DNA of 40,191 nt from an uncultured Gemmatimonadales bacterium. Lineage in GTDB: Bacteria; Gemmatimonadota; Gemmatimonadetes; Longimicrobiales; Gaopeijiaceae. The stretch spans positions 1-40,191 of the forward strand of contig CALFPJ010000010.1 of NCBI GenBank assembly GCA_937919655.1, read 5' to 3'. Position numbers and translations under genes: made by a program. The notes beneath the pieces were generated by a model, which searched no databases, was not told where the DNA came from, and was given only the letters and a program-made list of their open reading frames with translations. Shown here piece by piece: positions 1-9,145 of the stretch; positions within the stretch are counted from its first letter, which is position 1, and the number at the start of each line of letters is the position of its first letter.

Positions 1-2
1 AT

Positions 3-2801
3 GTGACAGGCCGAATCAGTCGCATCGTGATCCACCCGACAAATCCAGACATCGTATACGTCGCAGCCCTCGGGCACGCCCACGCTCCTCAGGCTGAGCG
101 TGGCATCTATCGGACGACCGACGGTGGCGCGACATGGGAGCACGTGCTCTTCGTCGACGAAGGCACCGGAGCCTCGAGTCTCATCATGGACCCGAACAAT
201 CCTCGGGTCTTATTCGCTGGGATGTGGACCGTTCAAGTGAACACATGGGGGCGTGAGAGCGGCGGCCCAGGATCCGGCATCTTCATGTCCCGAGACGGGG
301 GCACCACGTGGAATCGCCTGGAGGGACACGGGCTGCCCGTGCTCCCGGTCGGCAAAATCGACATCTGTATGTCTGGGGCGAACTCTCAGCGTGTGTACGC
401 ACTCATTGAGACCGGCGACGGCGTGCCGTGGCACGGACAAGAAACCGAATCTGGTGAGTTCTGGCGTTCGGAGAACGGCGGTTACGACTGGCAGGTGGTC
501 AACTACAGTCGAGACCTCGGAGGGCGCACAGCCTACTACAACAACTGCCGTGTCTTTCCAGACGATGAGGACGAAGTCTTCTTCCTTACTGCTGCGCTGT
601 CTCGCTCACTCGATGGCGGACTGACGTATTTCACGCACCAGGGCGTGGAACGACCGGGCGGAGACTTTCACGACCTGTGGATCGACCCGGCCAATCCGGA
701 TCGTCTCGCCATCGCGAACGACCAGGGCGTGCACATCTCGGTCAACCGCGGAAAGTCCTACGTGCGGGTCGAGTTGCCAGTCTCGCAGATGTACCACGTC
801 ACGGTGGACAACGCCATTCCTTATAACGTGATGGGCAACCGCCAAGACGGACCCAGTTACAGGGGTCCGAGCAACAGCCTGTACGGCGGCTTCGGAGGCA
901 GCTCCATCCCTCGCGGTGACTGGCACCAGGTGGGTGGCGGCGAAAGCGGATTCGCCACGCCGGACCCCACCGATCCTAACATCGTGTGGTCGAGCGCGTC
1001 CGGGTCAGGCGCCCGCGGCGGCATCGTGGTGCGGCACGACGAAAAAAATCGGCAGTTCCGCAACGTCGAGGTCTGGCCGGAGAGCACCGGCGGCGCGCCT
1101 GCTGAGGATCTGCGTTACCGCTTCCAGTGGACCTTTCCGCTCCTTATCTCGCCGCACGACAACAACACGATCTTCGTGACCAGCCAGCATGTGCACCGCA
1201 CCCGCAACGGCGGCCAGAGCTGGGACGTGATCAGCCCAGACCTCACCACGAACGACAAGAGCCGCCAAGGCATCAGCGGCGGGCTCACGCCGGACAACAT
1301 CGGCGTGGAGTACTGCTGCGTGATTTATGCGTTCGATGAATCACCGGCGCAGCAGGGTGTGTTTTACGCTGGCTCTAATGACGGCAAAGTTCATGTGAGC
1401 CAGGACGACGGTCAGAGTTGGACGGACGTCACCGGGAACCTGCCTGACTGGCCCGCGGACGGCGTCGTGCGCGGGATCGATGCATCACGCTGGGACGCGG
1501 GTACGGCCTACCTCGCCGTGGAGGCACACCAAGTCGGCGACTTCGCACCCTACGCGTACCGCACCACCGACTTCGGGGCCTCTTGGACGAAGATCACCAA
1601 CGGCATCGACGACCACATCCTGAGCTTCACGCGCAGCATTCAGGAAGACCCCGTCAGGCCTGGCATGCTGTTCCTAGGCACCGAGAATCGCATCTATCTC
1701 AGTTTTGATTCTGGAGATCACTGGCAGCCGTTTATCAACAATCTGCCGCCAAGCCCCATGTACGGCATCGTCGTTCAGGAGAACTTCAATGACCTCGTGA
1801 TCGGCACCTACGGGCGTGGTTTCTGGATCATGGACGACCTCACACCGTTGCAGCAGCTCACCGACGATGTGCGAGCCTCCTCAGCGCATCTCTTCCGCCC
1901 GCGCGATGCGTATCGGTTCAACCAGCGCACGGCGCCCGCCGCAATGACGACGGACATGAGCCAGGGCACGAACCCTCCGAACGCCGCCTACATCAACTAC
2001 TGGCTCGGAGAGGCCGCCGCCGGCAGCCCCGTGACGGTGACCGTTTCAGATGCCAGCGGCGCCTTAGTGCGGACGCTGGAGGGGACGACTGAGGCAGGGA
2101 TAAATCGGGTCTTCTGGGATTTTGAGGGGGAGAACAGCACGCCGTTCCGCATGCGCGTGCCGCCACTCTATGCTGACTGGGTCGACTACGGCCCGGAGCG
2201 CGTGCGCGTCCAGAACGGTATGTCGCTGCGACATCCGCCGGGCACTTACACGGTGACGCTTGAGGTCGGCGGTGAGCAGTTCAGCCAGGAACTCATCGTC
2301 CTGAAGGATCCGAACTCGGACGGCACGACGGCCTCGATTCGTGCGCAGTTCGCGGCCATGGAAGAAATCCGTAACGATCTCGATGCCACGGCCGACGCCG
2401 TGAATCGCATTGAATGGCTGCGTCGTCAGCTCTATGACCTCGTCGATGTCCTCGAAAGCCAGGGCGGCTCAGAAGACCTCGTCAACGGCGCGGGGGCACT
2501 GGACCAGTCCCTGATCACGATTGAAGAGGAGTTGATTCAACTCCGGAACACAGGGACCGGCCAGGATGGAGTTCGCTATCCGGCCAAGGTCGCAGGAAAG
2601 CTGCGCCACCTAGGCAATGGCACGGGCACCGCGGACTTCCAGCCCACGGATCAGCAAGGAGAAGTGCAGGTCCTGATTCGCGTGATCCTCATGAACGCGC
2701 GCGGCGAGCTCGACGCGTTGCTCGAGAGCGACCTCGCCACGTTCAACCGCCTCCTCGTGGAGCGCGGCCTCAACCCGCTCATTAGCGACGACGGCCTCTG
2801 A
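3..2801 (+). CDS. Sortilin/VPS10-type exported beta-propeller protein, 5' truncated by window edge
   Basis: About 930 residues are visible and the reading frame enters from outside the window, so the GTG at the edge is probably not the real start; a signal peptide and first repeats would lie upstream. The protein carries at least eight BNR/Asp-box motifs of the S-x-D-G-G-x-x-W kind (for example RTTDGGATW, MSRDGGTTW, RTRNGGQSW, VSQDDGQSW), spread over roughly residues 35-590. The segment GTYGRGFWIMDD closes the propeller, and a beta-rich then helical C-terminal region follows. This is the layout of large 'glycosyl hydrolase / sortilin N-terminal domain' proteins common in Gemmatimonadota, Acidobacteriota and Bacteroidota. 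Despite the database name, no enzymatic activity is established for them; a role in extracellular polymer or peptide binding is inference. A strong hairpin follows the stop codon. Confidence 0.85.
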   Translation: MTGRISRIVIHPTNPDIVYVAALGHAHAPQAERGIYRTTDGGATWEHVLFVDEGTGASSLIMDPNNPRVLFAGMWTVQVNTWGRESGGPGSGIFMSRDGGTTWNRLEGHGLPVLPVGKIDICMSGANSQRVYALIETGDGVPWHGQETESGEFWRSENGGYDWQVVNYSRDLGGRTAYYNNCRVFPDDEDEVFFLTAALSRSLDGGLTYFTHQGVERPGGDFHDLWIDPANPDRLAIANDQGVHISVNRGKSYVRVELPVSQMYHVTVDNAIPYNVMGNRQDGPSYRGPSNSLYGGFGGSSIPRGDWHQVGGGESGFATPDPTDPNIVWSSASGSGARGGIVVRHDEKNRQFRNVEVWPESTGGAPAEDLRYRFQWTFPLLISPHDNNTIFVTSQHVHRTRNGGQSWDVISPDLTTNDKSRQGISGGLTPDNIGVEYCCVIYAFDESPAQQGVFYAGSNDGKVHVSQDDGQSWTDVTGNLPDWPADGVVRGIDASRWDAGTAYLAVEAHQVGDFAPYAYRTTDFGASWTKITNGIDDHILSFTRSIQEDPVRPGMLFLGTENRIYLSFDSGDHWQPFINNLPPSPMYGIVVQENFNDLVIGTYGRGFWIMDDLTPLQQLTDDVRASSAHLFRPRDAYRFNQRTAPAAMTTDMSQGTNPPNAAYINYWLGEAAAGSPVTVTVSDASGALVRTLEGTTEAGINRVFWDFEGENSTPFRMRVPPLYADWVDYGPERVRVQNGMSLRHPPGTYTVTLEVGGEQFSQELIVLKDPNSDGTTASIRAQFAAMEEIRNDLDATADAVNRIEWLRRQLYDLVDVLESQGGSEDLVNGAGALDQSLITIEEELIQLRNTGTGQDGVRYPAKVAGKLRHLGNGTGTADFQPTDQQGEVQVLIRVILMNARGELDALLESDLATFNRLLVERGLNPLISDDGL

Positions 2802-2861
2802 CCCACGGATCACTTGAGGGGGTGACACCCACGGGTGCCACTCCCTCAAGCGTCCTTGGGT
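2801..2861. terminator. Large inverted repeat between convergent genes, probable bidirectional terminator
   Basis: The inner arms at 2813-2830 and 2833-2850 pair over 18 positions with one mismatch and one G-U pair. An outer pair, ACCCACGGA (2801-2809) with TCCTTGGGT (2853-2861), extends the dyad. It sits exactly between the stop codons of the convergent VPS10-like and DUF6789 genes. There is no T-tract on either strand, so an intrinsic terminator is inferred from position and stem only. Confidence 0.55.
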
Positions 2862-2878
2862 CGAGTTCAGTTTGGAGC

Positions 2879-3304
2879 CTAGTCGGTCGCCGCCCCCGCG
2901 TCCGGATGGCCGTAGATCGCGCCCACTGCGGCACCGTACATCACGTGACCTACGAGGGACCCCATCGCCATCTGGGCGCTCCCTGAGAACAGCGGCATGC
3001 CCATCATGGGCATCACGGCGACCTGGGCCATGAGCCAAGGTGCGATCGCGAACAGCGCACCTCGCATTGGAGGCGCGCCCGGCAATGAGCTGGCCACCGC
3101 ACCGTACGTCACGGCGAGCACCATGCCGATCATGAAGTGCCCCACCCATCCCATCATCATGCTTCCACCCATTGGACCGGCCAGCATTTCTGCAGGGTTC
3201 ATGGCCGGCATACCCATCATCGGGGAGACGAACATCCCGATCACGGTCATGACGACGGTACCCACGACACCTCCAGCGGCGGCCCGAGCGAAGTTCATCT
3301 TCAT
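2879..3304 (-). CDS. DUF6789-like methionine-rich membrane protein
   Basis: 141 residues with an ATG start and a GGAG Shine-Dalgarno nine bases upstream. Four hydrophobic segments are visible (about residues 10-32, 47-70, 80-100 and 112-133). Glycine and methionine are unusually abundant, including two copies of PMMGMP. The length and the pattern GTxVMTxxGMxxxPMMGMP...GHFMIGM...GHVMYGAxVGxIYG match the DUF6789 family of small inner-membrane proteins, whose function is unknown. The many methionines could suggest soft-metal contact, but there is no ordered binding motif and that is speculation. It is transcribed alone and diverges from the secreted-protein gene at 3478. Confidence 0.75.
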   Translation of the reverse strand: MKMNFARAAAGGVVGTVVMTVIGMFVSPMMGMPAMNPAEMLAGPMGGSMMMGWVGHFMIGMVLAVTYGAVASSLPGAPPMRGALFAIAPWLMAQVAVMPMMGMPLFSGSAQMAMGSLVGHVMYGAAVGAIYGHPDAGAATD

Positions 3305-3477
3305 TTTCTATTTCTCCGGTTGCCCGCAGCTTCGGGTCCATTCAGACACGAGGCCGCGGCGGTTGTTTCTGTCGCCCTGCTAAAGCATCAAAGCCCGGGT
3401 CCGGTTCCTGTGGGATCCTGGGCGCGTATAGGGGTATCACGCGCGTTGACCCATTTCGCCCCACTGAGGAAGCCCGA

Positions 3478-4674
3478 GTGAGAGTTCTTGTCACCGCCGT
3501 CGCCGTAGCGTCAATGCTGTGGATTCCAAGCCGAGCGACGGCCCAGGATGCCCCGGTGGGCTTCGGCAATCTTGAGATGGCCCGTTCCCGTGATTGCGTT
3601 GGCGTACTCACACGCATGGACGTCTTAAATGCGACGCTGCAACCGCTAGGCGTGCAAGCCGAACGACTCCGCGTTCTCACCGAGGCGATCGCGCTCGAGG
3701 ACCGCGACATCATGCCATCCTTGGATCAGACGAACGCTGTCGAGGCGGCCATCCACGCGTGGTTCGTAGCGGACGGCCTTTTGGCTCAAAGTTTCCTCGA
3801 CAGCGGCAACGAGGACCTACGCCGACAAAGGGGCATAGGCCGCGAACAGCTCCGGGGCACAATTCAGGGCGCTGACGCGGCTGTTCAGGCGCAGGCACAG
3901 GCGGTGATCGACGCTTCCGGGGACCTCGCCGCTGAAGCCGGTCCGTGCGACGGGGCGATCTTCGTCCGGTCCGCTGTGGTGGAAGCGTGTCAGTCACAGA
4001 CAGGTCCCGTGTGTGCTGCAGCCGCGACGCCCGGACCGGGCAGCATCTTCCGCTTCGTCGACTCTTCAGAGGAACTTTGGAACGTCCAAGAGCTTCGGCC
4101 TTGGACAGCGCCTGAGACGCTTCGGGTCGCCCCAAACGGCAGCTTGACTGGAGCCCGTACGGTCGCTTTTGCACGCCACGGGAACATCGTGATCAGCGTG
4201 GCGTTCGCGCCGATGATCCAAGAGCGAGCTTCGCTGTCTGAAGAAGAAATCACGCAGTTCGCTGAGACCCTGGATTCTCTCGGACTTGTATTCGAGCATC
4301 CGCTGCTCTCGTTCGCCCCCTCCCTCGCCGTTCGCGCGACGCTCCCAGAATCCCTCGCCGGGGAAAACATTTACGCACTGCACTTTGGTAGTGCAGACGA
4401 CGCCGACGTCGTGTGGACAGCCCCAGCAGGCACCGGTGGCGTCCTAGAGTCTCCTGTGGTTCTGCAGGCTCACCAGGTCGTGCGCCTACAGAATGGTGAG
4501 GCGCTCACGCTCACCGCGATCGTCAACAGTGAAGGGGATGACAACGAAGCCGTCTACAGCTTAGACGTCACAACTGTGAATCAGTCGTCGGCCGTCCGGG
4601 GGCTTCTCGGGTACATGGCCCAAGGCATGGCCGCCGACCTGCTCAGGTTGATTCCACCGGGCGGGGGCGGCTGA
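3478..4674 (+). CDS. Secreted protein of unknown function
   Basis: 398 residues starting at GTG with a GAGGAA Shine-Dalgarno seven bases upstream. The N-terminus is a classical signal peptide (about residues 1-22, cleavage after ATA or AQ), so the product is exported. Residues 40-150 are predicted helical and rich in Ala and Gln; a middle domain holds three or four cysteines that could form disulfides (DCV near residue 40, GPCDG, EACQ, GPVCAA). The C-terminal half (about 270-380) is beta-rich. I do not recognise a family. The divergent upstream gap of 173 bp must contain its promoter, but no clear -35/-10 pair is seen. Confidence 0.7.
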   Translation: MRVLVTAVAVASMLWIPSRATAQDAPVGFGNLEMARSRDCVGVLTRMDVLNATLQPLGVQAERLRVLTEAIALEDRDIMPSLDQTNAVEAAIHAWFVADGLLAQSFLDSGNEDLRRQRGIGREQLRGTIQGADAAVQAQAQAVIDASGDLAAEAGPCDGAIFVRSAVVEACQSQTGPVCAAAATPGPGSIFRFVDSSEELWNVQELRPWTAPETLRVAPNGSLTGARTVAFARHGNIVISVAFAPMIQERASLSEEEITQFAETLDSLGLVFEHPLLSFAPSLAVRATLPESLAGENIYALHFGSADDADVVWTAPAGTGGVLESPVVLQAHQVVRLQNGEALTLTAIVNSEGDDNEAVYSLDVTTVNQSSAVRGLLGYMAQGMAADLLRLIPPGGGG

Positions 4675-4719
4675 CGCGGCCCCCAAGGGTCCCCGACTAC
4701 TGGGCCTGCCGGCGGCCAA

Positions 4720-7700
4720 CTAGTGAATAATGTTGCGCCGTTGGAGGTGAGCAATCACCGCGCCGGTCAGGAGCGGTCGAACCTGGTAGCGAAGCCCCTC
4801 TACGACCTCTGACCGGGTGATCTCTCCGCCCTTTTTGGTCACCGATTCGATGAGACGTTGGTTCGAGAGGGACTCGAAAACCTGATAGCTCTCCTGGTGC
4901 GGCACTCGAAAGACGACGTCATGCTCGGCCATGCTGAGTGTCTCATGCTCCATGATCGCCTTCAGCGTGAAGTTTTGGGTTAGGTCGAGAAGGTCGAGCA
5001 TCGAAAAATCGGGACGCGGAATAGGGTTCATGCGAACCTCGCCATCGCCTGACTCGAAATCCGCTGCGGATAGCCACTGGAACAGCGCAAGCCGTAACGT
5101 CCCGAGCGAGGCCTTCTGGAGGCGGTCGAAGTAGTCTGCGGCGAGCAGCTGTTGCTGGGGGCCTGTCCCCTGGGCACCACGTAGCCTGCGCCTCAAGAGA
5201 CGTCGGCCCTCAGCCGGCTCCGAAAAACGAAGGCGCAGACCACTGCGTCGGTGACGCAGCATGATCGCTGCTTGCAGCTGCTCCACCGTGAGGGGGCTGA
5301 GCTCGAGCGACTCTACCTGTGCGACCGCCGTCGGCTCCGCCTTCCGCAGAACCTGCCAGGCAGAGGTTGAAATGCCTCCGATCCAGAAGACCTTCGGCTC
5401 CGTCTCGGACATGAACGTTAAGAGCCGTTCAAGAAGATCCGTGCCTCCAGGGGTCCGGAGATAGACATGCCCAAGGGAGTCGATCGCGATCGCGTTGGGC
5501 ACCTCCTCGACCGCCGCGCGGAGGACCGAGTGAGCCAGTTCGTCCAAGGTTTTCGCAGAATTCAGCCCAAGCGCTGCGGCGAGAATCCCAGCGAGTTCCG
5601 CCTCTTCCGTCACACGGTGCGTCAGCTGGACCACAACTGCGGTGAATTCGTCTGCCCGCAGTCGTTCGACAAACACATTGAGGAAGCTCGTCACGCCGCC
5701 ACCGGTACGCCCGACGACTACCGTGGGAATGCCATCGTCAGTAAGCCAACGTTCCCAGCGCTGGAACGCCTCCTTTAGTGCGCCATCTCTACCCGCCATG
5801 AGCGCCGGGTCCAATAGTGGCTCGCTTGAGAACAGGCGCTGGTAGACCAGCGGAGCCCCTTCAGCTTTCGCGTCGGCGAGCGTCCTGATCGTTCGGCTGG
5901 ATTTCGCCTGGGCGACGGGTTCTTGGCCAAGGAGCGCTTTGACTCGCCCGGCCCACACTCCAGCGATTCGCTTGGCGACGCTCAAGCGCACGCGGATCCA
6001 ACGGCTCGCGCGAAAGACGTACGGGCGGATCGAATCGCCTGCCCACAAGACCAGGGCGGCGAAGCGACTCTGTGCGGCCAGGAGTTGGGCCTGCATACGT
6101 CGCGCTTCCGCACGCTCGAAGAGTGACTCGCACCCCTTGGCGATTTCGTAGGCAACGTCCTGCCGGGACCCGTTGATTCCGGCCTCAAGTGCGGCCGGCA
6201 TCCCCCCTAGTGCGTCAGCGGTTCGAGCCAAGGCCTCACAAACGAGCCCAACGGCGCGTCCAGTCGCCTCGGGCTCCCCTTTCACAAATTCGGAGCGTGC
6301 GGCGTCGAACCCGAAGGCCAAGACGTCCGGAAGCCCCATGGCCGCCTGCCGAATCCAGAGGACTTCGCCCGCAACGCCAGAGGCAGCCCCATGGATGCGT
6401 TCCATTCGCATGGCATCGAAGGCCTGGCGTGCCATCTCTTGGAGAGAAATGGATCGGGTCTCGACCGCCCGTGACCCGATCGAAGGCCTGGACTCCAGGG
6501 AGTGCACCACCAGAGCGCTCGGCACTTGGCGCACCATCGCTTGCAAGGACTCGACCGCGGCGTCCGCGCCCTTATTGATCGCCGCCTTGAGGGCCTCAGG
6601 CTCGGGAAGAAGGTCGAGAGCCAGAACCAAGGTTTGTTCGGCCCGCACGCGTAGTCCGTCGAGCGTAGAATCCCAGTCATGAGCCTGGCCCAGGCCTTGG
6701 GCCTCGCGCGCCAACGACTGAAATTGATCCGCGATCGGAGAGATCCCGGTCACCGGCTCCACGCATGCTTCAACGAGGCGCCCCAACAAGCGGCCTTGAA
6801 CTGCGTTTCCTCCGGCCAGAACGGCCAGGAGCGAAGCGTGCAGTCTCAGGCGGGCCACGACCTGCATGTCCCACGCGACCCCAGCCTCGACGACCCTGGC
6901 AAGCCGAAGGGACGCGGCCAAAGGCGGGGTGGCTGCAGGCTTGAGGAGGAAGGTGCCCGCGACGCCGAGGTCCGACGCCAGGGCCGAGCGGGCGGGGGCG
7001 AGGCGACCGGACACCTCGGCCGAGGAAGCCCCGCTTGGCACACGCTCAATCAGCGCCTCCAAAGCGCGTTGGAGGTCTTTAGCTGCTTCGCGAACGGTCT
7101 CCCACTCGACCTGCTCCTGAGATTCCAACTTCCGGTCGGTGAGCGCTTCTACGACCATCAACATCGGCAGGGCGACGTCGCTCCACCTGGCCCAGGCGGC
7201 CTCGACTTCGCCCATCCAGGTGGACCACGACAGGACCGTCACCCGGGCCGATTCGCACTGCCCAGGCATGACGTCCTGCGACACATGCGCGGCTGCGATC
7301 GCGCGCATGGGCACCGCCCGCATCTGGCCAGGGCTCCCGCCCACGCGTAGGACACGCGCCAACATTTTCCCGAACCGCCTCCGGGCCGAGTCAGTGAGCA
7401 CATCATCCAACGCGTCGTCGGTCCACGCCACATCGCCTGCCGTCGGCAGACCCGCTACGTCCGCAATGATCGTCGATTCAGCCGCTTTCAGACGCGCGCC
7501 CACTGTGCGACTGGGATGACTCGCCTCGAGGGCCATGATGAGAGGCTCCAATACGTCTCCGCCCACGCCACGCCGGTATGCGATCAGCCGTTTCGAACGT
7601 TCGACAACGTCGCTCGGGGCGTCTGCGTCTAGAGTGGCTCGCGCAGTCGCGACCCGATGTGCTTCGGCGGCGCTGGACAGCGCTAGCGCCAACCGCGCGC

Positions 7701-7806
7701 CAACCGTCTCTCGGATTTGCTCCCAAGCACCTGCGAAGGCGTCGTGGCATACCGCATCAAGACGCACTCGGGGATCCACCGCGACGGGGGTGTTACTCCG
7801 CGACAT
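4720..7806 (-). CDS. Very large P-loop ATPase (STAND/AAA-like) coupled to an MscS channel
   Basis: About 1,028 residues if translation starts at ATG 7806 (another ATG lies at 7812; the frame is open to a TTG at 7872 but that has no ribosome site). The first ~680 residues are alpha-helical and Ala/Arg/Leu rich with no recognised domain; one amphipathic stretch (about 600-640) could touch the membrane. A nucleotide-binding domain follows: Walker A GRTGGGVTS at about 698-706, Walker B AIAIDSLG near 770, a sensor-like strand FWIGGIST, and the linker LELSPLTVEQLQAAI typical of STAND/Orc-type ATPases. The last ~200 residues look like winged-helix or helical repeats. Its start overlaps the stop of the MscS gene by 14 or 20 bases, so the two are translationally coupled. 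An ATP-dependent regulator or gate of the channel is inference. Confidence 0.8.
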   Translation of the reverse strand: MSRSNTPVAVDPRVRLDAVCHDAFAGAWEQIRETVGARLALALSSAAEAHRVATARATLDADAPSDVVERSKRLIAYRRGVGGDVLEPLIMALEASHPSRTVGARLKAAESTIIADVAGLPTAGDVAWTDDALDDVLTDSARRRFGKMLARVLRVGGSPGQMRAVPMRAIAAAHVSQDVMPGQCESARVTVLSWSTWMGEVEAAWARWSDVALPMLMVVEALTDRKLESQEQVEWETVREAAKDLQRALEALIERVPSGASSAEVSGRLAPARSALASDLGVAGTFLLKPAATPPLAASLRLARVVEAGVAWDMQVVARLRLHASLLAVLAGGNAVQGRLLGRLVEACVEPVTGISPIADQFQSLAREAQGLGQAHDWDSTLDGLRVRAEQTLVLALDLLPEPEALKAAINKGADAAVESLQAMVRQVPSALVVHSLESRPSIGSRAVETRSISLQEMARQAFDAMRMERIHGAASGVAGEVLWIRQAAMGLPDVLAFGFDAARSEFVKGEPEATGRAVGLVCEALARTADALGGMPAALEAGINGSRQDVAYEIAKGCESLFERAEARRMQAQLLAAQSRFAALVLWAGDSIRPYVFRASRWIRVRLSVAKRIAGVWAGRVKALLGQEPVAQAKSSRTIRTLADAKAEGAPLVYQRLFSSEPLLDPALMAGRDGALKEAFQRWERWLTDDGIPTVVVGRTGGGVTSFLNVFVERLRADEFTAVVVQLTHRVTEEAELAGILAAALGLNSAKTLDELAHSVLRAAVEEVPNAIAIDSLGHVYLRTPGGTDLLERLLTFMSETEPKVFWIGGISTSAWQVLRKAEPTAVAQVESLELSPLTVEQLQAAIMLRHRRSGLRLRFSEPAEGRRLLRRRLRGAQGTGPQQQLLAADYFDRLQKASLGTLRLALFQWLSAADFESGDGEVRMNPIPRPDFSMLDLLDLTQNFTLKAIMEHETLSMAEHDVVFRVPHQESYQVFESLSNQRLIESVTKKGGEITRSEVVEGLRYQVRPLLTGAVIAHLQRRNIIH

Positions 7807-8998
7807 AACCATCCAAACGAGGAGACGCCGGTTCGACCGTCGACGCCGTGAGTGGGGAGCGTGCGGCCGCAAAGAACCGGGAGTCTTCCCTGCTGATCAA
7901 CCCGGCTTCACGAAAACCGGAACGCGCGCGTTCCGTCACGTCACTCTGGAACAGGAACTCGAAGCGAGGATCCATGACGTACGCCTTCACACGGACCCGG
8001 GTCAAAAACGTCTCCTTGAACTCGTCCTGGATCAGGACGACAATGGGCTTGTTGAGGTACACGTACTTGGAACTGGTCGCAGCTCCGAACGCGATCTTCT
8101 TCGCTACGGCCTCGTTGACATAGCCGGGAAGGAACAGATCGGTGACGACCTGGCAATTCAGCTCACCTGCGTTCGCGTTCGCGACCTGCTGATCCACGAC
8201 CTGTGCGTTCGGCACACTCACCAGATTGTCGTCGGCCGTGACAAGTCGGGTGGAGCGCAGTCCGATGGATACAACCTCGCCGTATGTGCCGCCGACCTTG
8301 ATCTTGTCCCCGACCTGAAATGGCTGGTCGAATAGCAGGATCAGTCCGCCGAATAGGTTCTTGAGGAGATCCTGTGCTGCGAAACCGACAGCGACACCGA
8401 CCGCCGCCGCCGCGGCAACAACACCCTGGGCATCGACCCGGAAGATCACCCTCACGATCAGGTAGGCGGCGAACAGCCACAGAACGAGTCGCACGATCGG
8501 TACCAAGCGTTTGTAAAACAGGCGCTGACTGACGCTTCGCTCGGCGAGCCGATCGAGCAACCAAACCGTGCCCCGCACCAACAGGTTGAAAATGATGATG
8601 ACCAGAACGGACCAGCCGATGTTGCGGCCGAAGCTCCCCACCTGTTTGCGGGCTTCTCCAAGGACCTCACCCGAGTTGCCGGCCAGGCGCTCTCCAAGGC
8701 TCCCGCCCGCCGAGTCCGACACCCCCGTGGCGTCACCTATGGCTCCTTCAGGCCCCTGAGGCACCGCGTCCGCTCGGGCGAGAACTGAATCGACCCGCGC
8801 CGTCAGAGCCTGCTGCGCCGCCAGTAATTGATCGATCCGAGCATCCACGCTCGGCGTAGGTTGCTGGATGGATACAGGGGCGGCCTGCGTCGGCGCGCCG
8901 TCCGGGTCCTCGCCCTCACCCCACGACGGAATGAAGCCGCACCCCGAAACAGGGAGCAGAGCGAACAGGAGTAACGCAAAGAGGATCGTTCTGGGCAT
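7793..8998 (-). CDS. Lipoprotein-type small-conductance mechanosensitive channel (MscS family)
   Basis: 401 residues from ATG 8998 (an in-frame GTG at 9004 is equally possible; neither has a good ribosome site). The N-terminus is a lipoprotein signal with lipobox VSGC at residues 17-20, then a Pro/Gln-rich linker and a short helix to about residue 115. Three membrane helices follow (about 120-145, 155-178 and 185-220). The third has the MscS pore pattern: Ala/Gly-rich helix, AAQDLLKNLFGG, then FDQPFQVGD. The beta-domain (GTYGEVVSIGLRSTRL, SVPNAQV) and alpha/beta C-domain are complete. MscS channels release solutes under membrane tension. Lipidation of the N-terminus and overlap with a giant ATPase gene are unusual and suggest a gated rather than simple osmotic channel (inference). 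Confidence 0.9.
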   Translation of the reverse strand: MPRTILFALLLFALLPVSGCGFIPSWGEGEDPDGAPTQAAPVSIQQPTPSVDARIDQLLAAQQALTARVDSVLARADAVPQGPEGAIGDATGVSDSAGGSLGERLAGNSGEVLGEARKQVGSFGRNIGWSVLVIIIFNLLVRGTVWLLDRLAERSVSQRLFYKRLVPIVRLVLWLFAAYLIVRVIFRVDAQGVVAAAAAVGVAVGFAAQDLLKNLFGGLILLFDQPFQVGDKIKVGGTYGEVVSIGLRSTRLVTADDNLVSVPNAQVVDQQVANANAGELNCQVVTDLFLPGYVNEAVAKKIAFGAATSSKYVYLNKPIVVLIQDEFKETFLTRVRVKAYVMDPRFEFLFQSDVTERARSGFREAGLISREDSRFFAAARSPLTASTVEPASPRLDGYVAE

Positions 8999-9145
8999 AC
9001 CCACTGGGGTCCGAAAGGGAAGCCGGCGGCCGTTTTTAGCTGCAGCAAAGATCCGGGAGCCGCGTGCCTACGTCAAACCTACCACGCCAGATCGCCAAGC
9101 GATGACAGCCGGGCAGAGAAAGGGCGGTCGCTCAGCTCGGATCAG

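Noticed and set aside
2997..3383. Plus-strand frame opposite the DUF6789 gene
   Set aside because: It is the antisense of a clear membrane gene and its own composition is Pro/Thr/Ile-rich without known motifs.
6679..7350. Long plus-strand frame inside the ATPase gene
   Set aside because: Shadow of the minus-strand gene: Arg/Gly/Pro-rich, no ribosome site; typical of high-GC antisense frames.
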